A DNA stretch of 64,000 nucleotides from Halomonas sp. ALS9 (lineage in GTDB: Bacteria > Pseudomonadota > Gammaproteobacteria > Pseudomonadales > Halomonadaceae): assembly GCF_001651035.1 (NCBI RefSeq), contig NZ_LXRG01000192.1, positions 372,001 through 436,000 of the forward strand, read 5' to 3'. The stretch's first letter is position 1. Each line of letters begins with the position of its first letter. The translations under genes and the position numbers were made by a program. The notes under the pieces were generated by a model. That model had not been told where the DNA came from and ran no database searches. It saw nothing but the letters and a program-made list of their open reading frames with translations. Shown here in pieces: positions 27,539-36,921 of the stretch.

Positions 27539-28813
27539 ATGCAACTCAACTCCTATTGGCTGTCCACAGCGCCCGCCTTCACCGGGGGCCAGCAGGCCCT
27601 CACCCAAGAGCACTACGATGTTGCGGTGGTGGGCGGCGGTTTTACCGGGCTGTCGGCTGCCCGCACGCTGGCCCGGGGCGGGGCCCGGGTAGCACTGCTG
27701 GAAGCAGGCCAAATCATTGGTGAAGCCTCGGGGCGCAACGGCGGCCAGTGCAACACCGGCGTGGCCCAAGACTACGCCAGTCTGGTCGAGCAGCTTGGCC
27801 GCGAGCGCGCGATTGCTCACTACACCACTTACGCCGATGCCGTCTCCAGCGTCGAGCAGGTGATGGCCGAAGAAGCGATCGACTGCGACTACCTGCGCCA
27901 CGGCAAGCTGAAACTGGCGGCTAAACCGGAACACTATGACAAGCTCGCACGCACCTGCGACGCCATTCGCCGCGACGTGGATAGCGACGTGGAAATGCTC
28001 TCTGCCGCCGCCGTTAGAGAGGAAGTCGATTCAAAGCTCTACCATGGCGGATTGCTTCAGCGTAACGGCGGCCAGATGCATATGGGGCGCTTCGGCGTCG
28101 GCTTGGCCGAAGCAGCGGCGAGGCATGGCGCGCATATTTTTGAACGTACGCCGATGACCCGCGTCACCCGCGAGAAGTCCGCGTACCGGCTAGGCACACC
28201 CAGCGGTGACATTCGCGCCGAAAACGTGCTGCTGGCCACCGGCGCTTCGCAGACAGGCCCACTAAGCTGGTTTCGCCGCCGCCTGGTGCCGGTGGGCAGT
28301 TTTATCGTCGTCACCGAGCCGCTTTCAGCCGCCCAGTGTGCCCAATTGCTGCCCCAGCGGCGCTCTTATGTCACCAGCCGCATTGTCGGTCACTACTTCC
28401 GGCTTACCGCCGACAACCGGCTGCTGTTTGGCGGGCGGGCACGCTTTGCCATGTCCGGCAGCCAATCCGATGCCAAAAGCGGCGAGATACTGCGCCGGGG
28501 GCTGGAAGAGGCCTTTCCCCAACTAAAAGGGGTGCGGCTCGACTACTGCTGGGGCGGGCTGGTCGATATGAGCCAAGACCGGTTTCCCCATGCAGGGCAG
28601 CACAATGGCATGTACTACGCCATGGGCTATAGCGGCCATGGCGTGCAGATGTCGGTGCATATGGGGCATGTGTTAGCCGAGGTGATGCTTGGCAACCGCC
28701 AAAACCATCCTTGGCAGGATACCAAGTGGCCAGCTATCCCCGGCCATTTTGGCAAACCGTGGTTTTTACCCCTGGTGGGTAGCTGGTACCGACTACAGGA
28801 TCGATTGCATTAA
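27539..28813 (+). CDS. FAD-dependent oxidoreductase, PuuB-like
   Basis: A 424-residue DAO-family oxidase similar to PuuB (gamma-glutamylputrescine oxidase). ATG 27539, with AGGAG upstream, is chosen over GTG 27524. VAVVGGGFTGLSAARTLARGGARVALLEAGQ (about 28-58) is the FAD motif, followed by IGEASGRNGGQCNTG, which is typical of PuuB-like oxidases. GYSGHGVQMSVHMG near the C-terminus is conserved. No glutamate-putrescine ligase (PuuA) is nearby, so a pathway other than the standard Puu route is likely. It is only 34 nt after the HAD gene and probably cotranscribed. Confidence 0.87.
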   Translation: MQLNSYWLSTAPAFTGGQQALTQEHYDVAVVGGGFTGLSAARTLARGGARVALLEAGQIIGEASGRNGGQCNTGVAQDYASLVEQLGRERAIAHYTTYADAVSSVEQVMAEEAIDCDYLRHGKLKLAAKPEHYDKLARTCDAIRRDVDSDVEMLSAAAVREEVDSKLYHGGLLQRNGGQMHMGRFGVGLAEAAARHGAHIFERTPMTRVTREKSAYRLGTPSGDIRAENVLLATGASQTGPLSWFRRRLVPVGSFIVVTEPLSAAQCAQLLPQRRSYVTSRIVGHYFRLTADNRLLFGGRARFAMSGSQSDAKSGEILRRGLEEAFPQLKGVRLDYCWGGLVDMSQDRFPHAGQHNGMYYAMGYSGHGVQMSVHMGHVLAEVMLGNRQNHPWQDTKWPAIPGHFGKPWFLPLVGSWYRLQDRLH

Positions 28814-28858
28814 GCCATCACCACAGCACTCACACTACTTCCCAAACTCACCAAGAGA

Positions 28859-28945
28859 GCGATCAAAACAGCGATTACAAAAACAGGGCTATTAAGAAAA
28901 AAGCTATTAAGAACAAGGCTATTAAAAATAGAGCTATTAAAAAAC
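28859..28945. repeat. 15-bp tandem repeats (GCTATTAA core)
   Basis: GCTATTAA occurs at 28888, 28903, 28918 and 28933, exactly 15 bp apart. Degraded copies (GCGATTAC, GCGATCAA) lie further left at 28871 and 28859. The A-rich array fills the space between the PuuB-like gene and the binding-protein gene. It is probably a slippage-prone minisatellite; it could also be a phased protein-binding array. Confidence 0.75.
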
Positions 28946-29003
28946 AGCCAAGCACGCGCTGCCAGACTCACAACAACACTTAATCGCAGTAAGGAGAAGG
29001 CTT

Positions 29004-30644
29004 ATGACACGTGAAAAAAACCCCAATGATCGGTTTGTTTCTCCCGAACAAAGCATGCAGGTTTACAACGCCATGCAGCGCGGGCTGTCTCGACGCGAAG
29101 CCATGAAAGTCATTGGCGCAGCGGGCGTGTTTGCCGCCGCGGCCGGTACCTTTCCCGGTTTCTCCTCGGCCTGGGCGGCGGATAGCGAAAGCGCGACACC
29201 CCAGTACGGCGGCCGTATCCGCATAGCGGCACACTCAGCATCCACAAAAGACACCCTGGATCCCGCCTTGGGGGCAACGGCCATCGACTATGTCCGCGCC
29301 TATATGTTTTATAACGGCCTGACCCAGTACGATGAAGATCTGACGCCCCAGCCTTGCCTGGCGGAGTCGTTTGAGAATACCGACAACGGCAGCCACTGGA
29401 TTTTTACTCTGCGGCGCGGCGTTACCTTCCACGATGGCAAACCGCTGACGCCCCAGGATGTAATCTTTTCGATCATGCGCCACAAGGATCCCGCTACGGG
29501 TTCAAAAGTCGCCTCCATGGTCGACCAGATCGACAGTATCAGGGCTCTTGATGATCAGCGTGTCGAGTTCAACCTCTCCTCGCCCAATATCGAGTTACCC
29601 TCCATCCTCGCCGTTTCGCACCTTGTGATTGTGGCAGACGGCACGACCGACTTCTCGAAAGGGTTGGGTACCGGCGCCTTCAAGTGCCAAGAGTTTACGC
29701 CTGGTGTGCGTTCAGTGGGCGTTCGGAATGAGAACTACTGGCGCGATGGCCATCCCTATCTGGATGCCATCGAGGTGGTGGGGATTAGCGACGAATCGTC
29801 CCGGGTCAATGCGCTGCTGTCTGGCGATGTGCAGATGATTAATGAAGTGAGTGGCAACTCCGCAGAGCGCTTGAAAACCAGTGACGGCTATCAGGTAAAA
29901 GCGACGAACGCCGGTAACTATACCGACCTGGTCATGCGTTTTGACCAACAGCCCACCAGCCGCCCCGAATTCCGCGAGGCGATGAAGTACCTCTTCGACC
30001 GCGAACAGATCAAACGCGTCGCCCTGCGCGGTTATGGCGAGATCGCCAACGATCAGCCGATTATTTCTAGCTCCCCCTATTACTTCGATGGGCTACCCCA
30101 GCGGGAGTACGACCCAGAACGGGCGGCCTCTTTGCTTGCCAAGGCAGGGGTGGCTGGCGCAACTGTGCCACTGGTGGCGTCGCCTGCGGCTTCCTCGTCG
30201 GAAGATATGGCCGTGCTTCTCCAGCAGTCCGCGGCTCAGGCAGGGCTCAACCTAAATATCAACCGGGTTCCCTCTGACGGCTACTGGTCTAACCACTGGA
30301 TGAAGCACCCGCTGGGGTTCGGCAATATCAACCCGCGCCCCACAGCGAATATTTTGCTCTCACAGTTTTTCCTCTCCAGCGCGGCCTGGAACGAAGCCGG
30401 CTGGCACAACGAGCAGTTTGATCAATTGTTGATTGCCTCGCGGGGAGAGCCGGATTTGGCCACCCGTAAACAGATGTACGCCGATATGCAGACCATGATC
30501 CACGAAGAGGGTGGCATCGGCATCCCCGTCTTCCTAAGCAGCATCGAAAGCTACGATGACCGCATTGGTGGCATGGATCGCACCGTGCCCTTGGGTAGCT
30601 TTATGGGCTACATGTTCGCCGAGCACATCTGGTGGAAAGGCTAG
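29004..30644 (+). CDS. Dipeptide/oligopeptide-type ABC binding protein (Tat-exported)
   Basis: A 546-residue SBP_bac_5 (DppA/OppA/NikA-type) periplasmic binding protein. The N-terminus has a twin-arginine signal (SRREAMKVIGAAG, then an Ala-rich h-region and a cut near AWA at about residue 58), so it is folded before export. The mature part has GGRIRIAAHSASTKDTLDP and the conserved YNGLTQYDEDLTPQPCLAESFE. The ligand may be a peptide, an opine or another bulky solute. It opens an operon with two permeases and a double ATPase. GGAG precedes the ATG. Confidence 0.9.
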   Translation: MTREKNPNDRFVSPEQSMQVYNAMQRGLSRREAMKVIGAAGVFAAAAGTFPGFSSAWAADSESATPQYGGRIRIAAHSASTKDTLDPALGATAIDYVRAYMFYNGLTQYDEDLTPQPCLAESFENTDNGSHWIFTLRRGVTFHDGKPLTPQDVIFSIMRHKDPATGSKVASMVDQIDSIRALDDQRVEFNLSSPNIELPSILAVSHLVIVADGTTDFSKGLGTGAFKCQEFTPGVRSVGVRNENYWRDGHPYLDAIEVVGISDESSRVNALLSGDVQMINEVSGNSAERLKTSDGYQVKATNAGNYTDLVMRFDQQPTSRPEFREAMKYLFDREQIKRVALRGYGEIANDQPIISSSPYYFDGLPQREYDPERAASLLAKAGVAGATVPLVASPAASSSEDMAVLLQQSAAQAGLNLNINRVPSDGYWSNHWMKHPLGFGNINPRPTANILLSQFFLSSAAWNEAGWHNEQFDQLLIASRGEPDLATRKQMYADMQTMIHEEGGIGIPVFLSSIESYDDRIGGMDRTVPLGSFMGYMFAEHIWWKG

Positions 30645-30743
30645 TTCCTGCTCTCCCTACTGTTTTCACAGACCATGGGCATCATCACCGGCGCGGCTAA
30701 TCCGCCCCGGTGATCAACATGGCCCTTGAGCCGGAGAAGAAAG

Positions 30744-31700
30744 ATGCGCGACTCACTCTTTGGACTGGTACTAGGTCGCTTAGCCTCCAGTCTTATTACC
30801 CTGCTGATGGTATCGTTGGTGATCTTTGCGATTACCTCGCTGCTGCCAGGGGACACCGCCCAGCAGGTGCTGGGGCAGTTTGCCACGCCGGAACAAGTGG
30901 AGGCACTGCGAGCCCAGCTAGGTCTTAATCAGCCGCCCTTGCTGCGCTACTGGCAATGGTTAAGTGGCTTTGCCACCGGCGACCTTGGCCGCTCCGCCAG
31001 TAATGGCGTAGATGTCATACAGCTGGTCAATGACCGGCTGCCCAATTCACTGTTGTTAGCCGCGATTACCACCGTTATCTCAGTCCCCGTGGCACTCATC
31101 ATGGGTATCGCTGCCGCCATGCGCCGGGGTGGCATGCTTGACCGCACCTTGAACCTGATCACTTTGTCGATGGTGGCAGTACCCGAGTTTCTGGTCGCCA
31201 CCCTGGCGGTGCTGATTTTCGCCGTGCAACTCGGCTGGCTACCGGCGCTCTCCTACGTCTCCACTGTCGATAGTTTGGGCGCCTTTATGAAAGTTTACGC
31301 CATGCCGGTGCTCACCCTGTGCAGCGTGTTGATTGCCCAGATGGCACGTATGACGCGGGCGGCCTTAATCGATCAGCTCGACAGCGCTTATGTGGAGATG
31401 GCACGGCTCAAAGGCGTCCCACCGATGCGACGTGTCTTGCGCCATGCGCTGCCTAACGCCGTCGGCCCGATTGCCAATGCGGTAGCGCTTAGCCTTTCCT
31501 ACCTGCTGGGCGGGGTGATCATCGTCGAAACCATCTTCAACTATCCAGGCATCGCCAGCTTAATGGTCGATGCGGTTTCCAACCGCGATCTCGCTCTGGT
31601 ACAGGCCTGCGCCATGATCTTTTGCGGCGCTTATCTGCTGCTGGTCATGCTGGCCGACCTGTGCGCGATCCTCTCCAACCCGAGGCTGCGAAACCGATGA
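30744..31700 (+). CDS. Dipeptide-type ABC permease (DppB class)
   Basis: A 318-residue permease with six hydrophobic segments. The BPD_transp_1 domain ends in the EAA region YVEMARLKGVPPMRRVLRHALPNA (about 217-240). Start ATG 30744 (GGAGAAGA upstream) is preferred to the TTG at 30726. It pairs with the DppC-class permease, whose start overlaps its stop in an ATGA arrangement. Confidence 0.92.
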   Translation: MRDSLFGLVLGRLASSLITLLMVSLVIFAITSLLPGDTAQQVLGQFATPEQVEALRAQLGLNQPPLLRYWQWLSGFATGDLGRSASNGVDVIQLVNDRLPNSLLLAAITTVISVPVALIMGIAAAMRRGGMLDRTLNLITLSMVAVPEFLVATLAVLIFAVQLGWLPALSYVSTVDSLGAFMKVYAMPVLTLCSVLIAQMARMTRAALIDQLDSAYVEMARLKGVPPMRRVLRHALPNAVGPIANAVALSLSYLLGGVIIVETIFNYPGIASLMVDAVSNRDLALVQACAMIFCGAYLLLVMLADLCAILSNPRLRNR

Positions 31701-32605
31701 ACGACACCAAGACAATGCCCACTAGCAAGGGCAACCGTCGTCCCTATGTCTCGCCAAGAAGCCGCCTGCCGATAGCGGTGCCAAAACAGCGCAATCGTTC
31801 AGGGTGGCAACTCACCCGCTGGATCGGTCTCAGCTTGTTCAGCTTCTGGCTGTTAGTGGCGCTGTTTGGGCCGCTGTTGGCACCGTATCCGATGGGGGCT
31901 TTTGTCTCTGATCAGATATACGGCGGGGCAAGCACGGCTCATCTACTGGGTACCGACTATATGGGCCGCGATATGCTCAGTCGCATGCTCACCGGTGCGC
32001 GCTACACCGTAGGGCTGGCCCTGGTGGCCGCGCTGCTGTCGAGTCTCGTCGGGGCAGGATTTGGCATGTTGACGGTGCTCCTGCCCCGCTGGCTCGAGGA
32101 GAGCGTTCGGCGGATATTCGATACGCTGATTTCGATCCCCAGCAAAATGATGGCCCTGGTGATGGTCTCCGCCTTTGGTACCTCTATCCCACTGCTGATT
32201 CTGGCGGCGGTGCTCAGCTACGCGCCGGGCTCTTTCCGTATTGCCCATAGCCTGGCTAAAAACCTCTCCACCCTGGAGTACGTTCAAGTCGCCCGTACCC
32301 GGGGAGAAGGACGGCTGTATATCGCCGCCGTGGAAATTTTCCCCAACATGATCCAGCCGGTGCTCACCGATATGGGCATGCGCTTTGTGTTTATCGTCCT
32401 GCTGCTCAGCGGCATGAGCTTTCTGGGCTTAGGCGTGCAGCCGCCGGTCGCCGACCTGGGCTCTCTGGTGCGTGAAAACATCGGCGGCCTTAGCCAGGGG
32501 GCGTTGGCCGTGATTGCCCCGGCCCTGGCGATTGGCTCATTAACCGTCGGCGCCAACCTATTGATCGACAGTCTCTCGAACAGCCGCGATAACCAGAAGG
32601 AGTGA
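31697..32605 (+). CDS. Dipeptide-type ABC permease (DppC class)
   Basis: A 302-residue inner-membrane permease. The ATG at 31697 overlaps the previous stop (ATGA), so the longer frame upstream is not used. An N-terminal cytoplasmic segment of about 35 polar residues precedes the first membrane helix. GTDYMGRDMLSRMLTGAR is the typical DppC entry motif and YVQVARTRGEGRLYIAAVEIFPN the EAA loop. SFLGLGVQPPVADLGSLVREN is also conserved. It is translationally coupled to the first permease. Confidence 0.92.
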   Translation: MNDTKTMPTSKGNRRPYVSPRSRLPIAVPKQRNRSGWQLTRWIGLSLFSFWLLVALFGPLLAPYPMGAFVSDQIYGGASTAHLLGTDYMGRDMLSRMLTGARYTVGLALVAALLSSLVGAGFGMLTVLLPRWLEESVRRIFDTLISIPSKMMALVMVSAFGTSIPLLILAAVLSYAPGSFRIAHSLAKNLSTLEYVQVARTRGEGRLYIAAVEIFPNMIQPVLTDMGMRFVFIVLLLSGMSFLGLGVQPPVADLGSLVRENIGGLSQGALAVIAPALAIGSLTVGANLLIDSLSNSRDNQKE

Positions 32606-32609
32606 TGCC

Positions 32610-34268
32610 ATGCAAGGTGAATCGCTGATCGTCCGCGATCTTGATATCTGTGCGACCCCGCCTGGTGAGGATGAGCGCACGATCGTCAACCAGATCAATT
32701 TCGCGCTCAAACCAGGCGAAGTGATGGCGCTAATCGGTGAATCCGGTTCAGGCAAGACCACCATTGCGCTGGCCATGATGGGTTACGCCAGACGCGGCTG
32801 CCGGATCGCCGGTGGCAGCGTGCAACTGGGCGAGACCGACATACTCACCCTTTCAGCGGTGGAAACCCGCGCGCTGCGCGGCCACCGGGTGACCTACATC
32901 GCCCAAAGCGCCGCAGCAGCCTTTAACCCCTCGCGCCGCCTAATGGATCAGGTCATCGAAAGCGCGCTTATCCATGGCGTTATGGATCGACAGCAAGCGC
33001 AGCAGAAAGCCATTCAACTGTTTGGCGAGCTAGCCCTGCCCGAACCAGAACATATCGGCGACCGATATCCCCACCAAGTCTCCGGGGGTCAGCTACAGCG
33101 TCTTATGGCCGCCATGGCCTTGATTACCGATCCCGCGCTGGTGATTCTGGATGAACCGACCACCGCACTGGATGTGACCACTCAGGTCGATGTGCTGCGG
33201 GCTTTCAAACGCGTTATGCGCGAGCGGGGTACCACGGCGCTGTATGTCTCTCATGACCTTGCCGTGGTGGCGCAGATTGCCGATCACGTGCTGGTGCTAC
33301 AGGCCGGGGAAGAGCAAGAGCAAGGGCCCATTGGGCAAATCCTGGACAATCCGGGCCATGCCTACACGCGCAGCTTATTGGCGGCGGCGCGTCCGGAGAC
33401 CCGCGCGCCCTCCGGCCCTCAGTCCAGCGGCGACGAACTGTTGCGTATTGATGATCTTCAAGTGGGCTACGGGCGCTGTGATCGCAATGGGCTCCCGAAT
33501 AATGTCGTGCTGGATCATATCCAACTGCGCATTGATCGCGGCCAGGCGTTAGGCGTGATTGGTGAATCCGGGTCAGGCAAATCGACGCTTGCCCGGGCGG
33601 TCGCTGGCCTGGTGGCGCCGTCACGGGGTGAAGTTCAGTTCAATCGCCGTGAGCTATCGCAGACGCTGCGAGGACGCACCCCCGACCAGTTTCGGCGTAT
33701 CCAGATCGTCTTCCAGAGCGCCGACAATGCACTCAACCCGGCCCACTCGGTTAGGCGGCTGCTCAACCGACCGCTGGAAACCTATTTCCAGATGAGTCGC
33801 GATGCTCGCCGCCAACGTGTGGAAGAGCTAATGGATCTGGTCAAACTGCCGCGCACGCTGCTTGACCGCAAGCCCCGTGAGCTCTCCGGCGGCCAGAAGC
33901 AGCGCGTTAATCTCGCCCGGGCGCTGGCCGCGGAACCCGACCTGATTCTCTGCGATGAAGTGACCTCGGCGTTAGATACAGTGGTGGGCGCCGCCATTCT
34001 CGAGCTGCTGGCCGAACTGCGCCGTGAGCTTGGCGTTGCCTATTTATTTATCAGCCACGATATATCGACGGTACGTTCACTGTGTGACGACGTCATGGTG
34101 CTTTACCAGGGGGAGTGTGTGGAGTTTGGCCCCTGCAGCACGGTGCTCAACCAGCCACAGCACGACTACACCCGCAAGCTGATTGGCTCGGTGCCTGAAC
34201 TCCAGCCTGGCTGGCTGGAGGGGTGCCAATGGTCGACCCATACGCAGCCGTCAACCGCGCCCGTTTAA
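32610..34268 (+). CDS. Double-domain ABC ATPase (DppD-DppF fusion)
   Basis: A 552-residue protein with two complete ABC domains, as in GsiA/YliA and other fused dipeptide importers. The first has Walker A GESGSGKTT (about 43-51), signature VSGGQLQR and Walker B LVILDEPTTALD. The second has GESGSGKST (about 316-324), signature LSGGQKQR and DLILCDEVTSALD, where the usual Pro after Asp-Glu is replaced by Val (DEV instead of DEP). It powers the importer encoded upstream. A consensus AGGAG lies before the ATG, and the gene starts 4 nt after the permease stop. Confidence 0.92.
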   Translation: MQGESLIVRDLDICATPPGEDERTIVNQINFALKPGEVMALIGESGSGKTTIALAMMGYARRGCRIAGGSVQLGETDILTLSAVETRALRGHRVTYIAQSAAAAFNPSRRLMDQVIESALIHGVMDRQQAQQKAIQLFGELALPEPEHIGDRYPHQVSGGQLQRLMAAMALITDPALVILDEPTTALDVTTQVDVLRAFKRVMRERGTTALYVSHDLAVVAQIADHVLVLQAGEEQEQGPIGQILDNPGHAYTRSLLAAARPETRAPSGPQSSGDELLRIDDLQVGYGRCDRNGLPNNVVLDHIQLRIDRGQALGVIGESGSGKSTLARAVAGLVAPSRGEVQFNRRELSQTLRGRTPDQFRRIQIVFQSADNALNPAHSVRRLLNRPLETYFQMSRDARRQRVEELMDLVKLPRTLLDRKPRELSGGQKQRVNLARALAAEPDLILCDEVTSALDTVVGAAILELLAELRRELGVAYLFISHDISTVRSLCDDVMVLYQGECVEFGPCSTVLNQPQHDYTRKLIGSVPELQPGWLEGCQWSTHTQPSTAPV

Positions 34269-34300
34269 CCACTAGCCCTATTAATGACAAGGAGAAAAGC

Positions 34301-35761
34301 ATGCCGACGCTGCACCTCAATGACAGTGACCTGCTACGCGAGCAGGCCTTTATCAACGCACAATGGTGCGACGCCGACGATGCGGCCACGCTGACCGTTA
34401 CTAACCCCGCCACCGGCGAAGCGCTGGCTAGCGTACCCAGCATGGGGGCCAGCGAAACCCGCCGGGCAATCGTGGCCGCCGAAGCGGCGTGGCCCTCCTG
34501 GCGTGCCCGCACAGCGGCAGAGCGAGCAGCACTGCTGGAGCGCTGGCATGCGCTGATACTGGAAAATAGCGAGGATCTGGCGGTATTGATGACGCTGGAA
34601 CAGGGCAAGCCGCTAAGCGAAGCGCGGGGAGAGACCCAGTACGGCGCGAGTTTTATCAAGTGGTTTGCGGAAGAGGCACGCCGTGCCTACGGCGAGACCA
34701 TCCCCTCCCCCAGCGCGGATCGCCGCATTGTTATCCTCAAACAGCCGGTAGGCGTGTGCGGTGCGATTACGCCTTGGAACTTCCCCATCGCCATGATTAC
34801 CCGCAAGTGCGCGCCCGCGTTAGCGGCCGGATGCCCGATTGTCATCAAACCGTCAGAACTGACGCCGCTGTCAGCACTGGCCTTGGCAGTACTCGCGGAG
34901 CGTGCGGGTTTCCCCCCCGGCGTAGTGAATATCGTCACCGGGTTGCCCGAAGGCATTGGCGGTGAACTGACCTCCAACCCCACCGTGCGCAAACTCTCCT
35001 TCACCGGTTCGACTCGGGTAGGCAGCTTGCTCATGCGCCAGAGCGCCGACGATATCAAGCGCCTCAGCCTGGAGTTGGGCGGCAATGCCCCGCTGATCGT
35101 GTTTGACGATGCTGACCTGGAACTGGCAGTCGCCGGGGCTATGGCAAGCAAGTTCCGCAATGCCGGGCAGACCTGTGTTTGCGCTAACCGTATTCTGGTT
35201 CAATCCGGCATCCATGACCGCTTTGTGGCCCGCTTGGCGACCGAAATCGAAGCGTTGCGCTGTGGCGACGGCATGGAAGAGGGCACCACTATCGGCCCTC
35301 TCATCAACGACCAGGCGGTGAGCAAAGTCGCCCGTCATCTCGATGATGCCTTAGCCCATGGGGCTGAACGGGTGCTCGGCGAGGTGCCCAATGGTCAGGA
35401 TCGCTTTGTGGCGCCAGTACTACTCACCAAGGTAACCGAAGCCATGCTGGTCACCCAGGAAGAGACCTTTGGCCCCGTCGCCCCCATTATGCAATTTGAC
35501 AGCGAAGAAGAGGCTATTCGTATTGCCAACGCAACGCCCTTTGGGCTAGCCGCCTACTTCTTTACCGAAAGTGTGCGTCGAGCCTGGCGGGTTGGCGAAG
35601 CACTGGAGTTCGGGATGGTGGGCCTTAACACCGGCTCCATTTCAATGGAAGTTGCCCCGTTTGGTGGCATGAAACAGTCTGGCCTGGGCCGTGAAGGCGC
35701 CCGCCAAGGCCTGGATGAGTATCTGGAAGAGAAAGCGTTTCATATGGGCGGGCTTAACTAG
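34301..35761 (+). CDS. Succinate-semialdehyde dehydrogenase-like ALDH (GabD type)
   Basis: A 486-residue aldehyde dehydrogenase of the GabD group. Start ATG 34301, with AAGGAG upstream, is preferred over a longer frame that would overlap the ATPase gene. PWNFPIAMITRKCAPALAAGCPIVIKPSELTP (about 151-182) is the GabD-type cofactor region. The catalytic Glu is in LELGGNAP (about 254) and the Cys in GQTCVCANR (about 288). SMEVAPFGGMKQSGLGREG closes the protein as in GabD. Product would be succinate or another short dicarboxylate. It ends the main operon of the cluster. Confidence 0.9.
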   Translation: MPTLHLNDSDLLREQAFINAQWCDADDAATLTVTNPATGEALASVPSMGASETRRAIVAAEAAWPSWRARTAAERAALLERWHALILENSEDLAVLMTLEQGKPLSEARGETQYGASFIKWFAEEARRAYGETIPSPSADRRIVILKQPVGVCGAITPWNFPIAMITRKCAPALAAGCPIVIKPSELTPLSALALAVLAERAGFPPGVVNIVTGLPEGIGGELTSNPTVRKLSFTGSTRVGSLLMRQSADDIKRLSLELGGNAPLIVFDDADLELAVAGAMASKFRNAGQTCVCANRILVQSGIHDRFVARLATEIEALRCGDGMEEGTTIGPLINDQAVSKVARHLDDALAHGAERVLGEVPNGQDRFVAPVLLTKVTEAMLVTQEETFGPVAPIMQFDSEEEAIRIANATPFGLAAYFFTESVRRAWRVGEALEFGMVGLNTGSISMEVAPFGGMKQSGLGREGARQGLDEYLEEKAFHMGGLN

Positions 35762-35776
35762 TCTGGGAAAGTAAGT

Positions 35777-35808
35777 GAGGCGCTCTCGCCATAGCGGTCG
35801 CCTCTTTC
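35777..35808 (+). terminator. Terminator after the GabD-like gene
   Basis: GAGGCG (35777-35782) pairs with CGCCTC (35799-35804) and is followed by TTTCT. The short stem with a structured loop is plausible as an intrinsic terminator and marks the end of the ABC/ALDH operon. Confidence 0.55.
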
Positions 35809-35911
35809 TATAAAAACATATAGATACCCATAAATCACTTACGGGGAAGTCTCATGCAAACGTTATTAACATCGGATTTTATATATGATTAAAAAACAAG
35901 AGACACTTTAA

Positions 35912-36898
35912 ATGAAGACACTTTTGCTTAAAAAAGAAGAAGTCAGCAAGTTAATATGCATGCAGGAAACCATCGATGCTGTCAGGGAGGCATACAAAGC
36001 ATTCAGCAGAGGCGAGGTGGTACAACCTGACTATATAGGGATAGATCTCCCTGACCCTCGCGGAGAGATTGATTTTAAAGCGGGGTACTATAAAGCCAAT
36101 GAAATAATCTCGATGAAGACCTCTTCAGGCGGTTTTGTTGATAACCCCGCACACGGTCTGCCTAGCGGCATGGGTAACATACTGCTGTTCGATGCGATGA
36201 GCTGCGCGTTGATTTGCGCGATGGATGGCAGTCTGATCACCGGCCTTAGAACGGGAGCTGCTGGAGCTGTTTCGGTACAAGTGCTAGCCAGAAAAAACGC
36301 AAAAAAAATCACGACCATTGGCACCGGCAACCAAGCCCGGATGCAAATTCGAGCAATCAATGAAGTGATGAAAATTGAGGAGATCCACGCCTGGAGCAGA
36401 AACCCAGCGACGCTTTCCCGCTATAAGGAAGATATCGAAAGTGAGTTCGGTATTCCTGTGATCCTAGCAAATTCAAACAAAGAGGCCGTTGAGCAGGCTG
36501 ACATACTCATTACCACAACCCGTGGCAAAGGCCCACTCGTCAATGCAGACTGGATTAAGCCCGGCACACATATCGTGGCCATTGGTACAGACCAGCAAGG
36601 TAAACAAGAACTGGATCCAGAAATATTCAGACATGCAAAAATAGTCAACGACTCCATTGAGCAGTGCGTTACAAAAGGAGAAACATGCCACCCTTTGCAT
36701 GAAAACATCATCACTAGAAACGATATCCATGGCGAAATTGGCGAAATACTTCTGAACAAAAAACCGGGAAGAGAAAACGATACAGAAATTACCATTTTCG
36801 ACTCCACCGGCATGGCCATACAAGACAACACCACTGCATTTAAAATCTACAGCAATGCAATAGAGAACAGCATTGGGACTTCTTTTGAATTCTTTTAA
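35912..36898 (+). CDS. Ornithine cyclodeaminase/mu-crystallin family protein (EutC- or BhcD-like)
   Basis: A 328-residue NAD(P)-dependent enzyme of the OCD/mu-crystallin family. Lys69 in [30 protein letters not shown] and the Rossmann motif [15 protein letters not shown] (about 134-148) are all present. The family includes ornithine cyclodeaminase, ketimine reductases, iminosuccinate reductase (BhcD) and EutC of ectoine use. It is followed 23 nt later by a threonine-dehydratase-like gene; OCD/dehydratase pairs of this kind are known in hydroxyectoine (EutB/EutC) and beta-hydroxyaspartate (BhcB/BhcD) degradation. It is clearly AT-richer than its neighbours (Lys via AAA, Ile via ATA), suggesting transfer. 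The ribosome binding site is weak. Confidence 0.8.
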   Translation: MKTLLLKKEEVSKLICMQETIDAVREAYKAFSRGEVVQPDYIGIDLPDPRGEIDFKAGYYKANEIISMKTSSGGFVDNPAHGLPSGMGNILLFDAMSCALICAMDGSLITGLRTGAAGAVSVQVLARKNAKKITTIGTGNQARMQIRAINEVMKIEEIHAWSRNPATLSRYKEDIESEFGIPVILANSNKEAVEQADILITTTRGKGPLVNADWIKPGTHIVAIGTDQQGKQELDPEIFRHAKIVNDSIEQCVTKGETCHPLHENIITRNDIHGEIGEILLNKKPGRENDTEITIFDSTGMAIQDNTTAFKIYSNAIENSIGTSFEFF

Positions 36899-36921
36899 TA
36901 TTGCTCATGGAGATAAGCACT

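Noticed and set aside
28859..28945. CRISPR array
   Set aside because: Units are only 15 bp with no unique spacers, and no cas genes are present; this is a simple tandem repeat.
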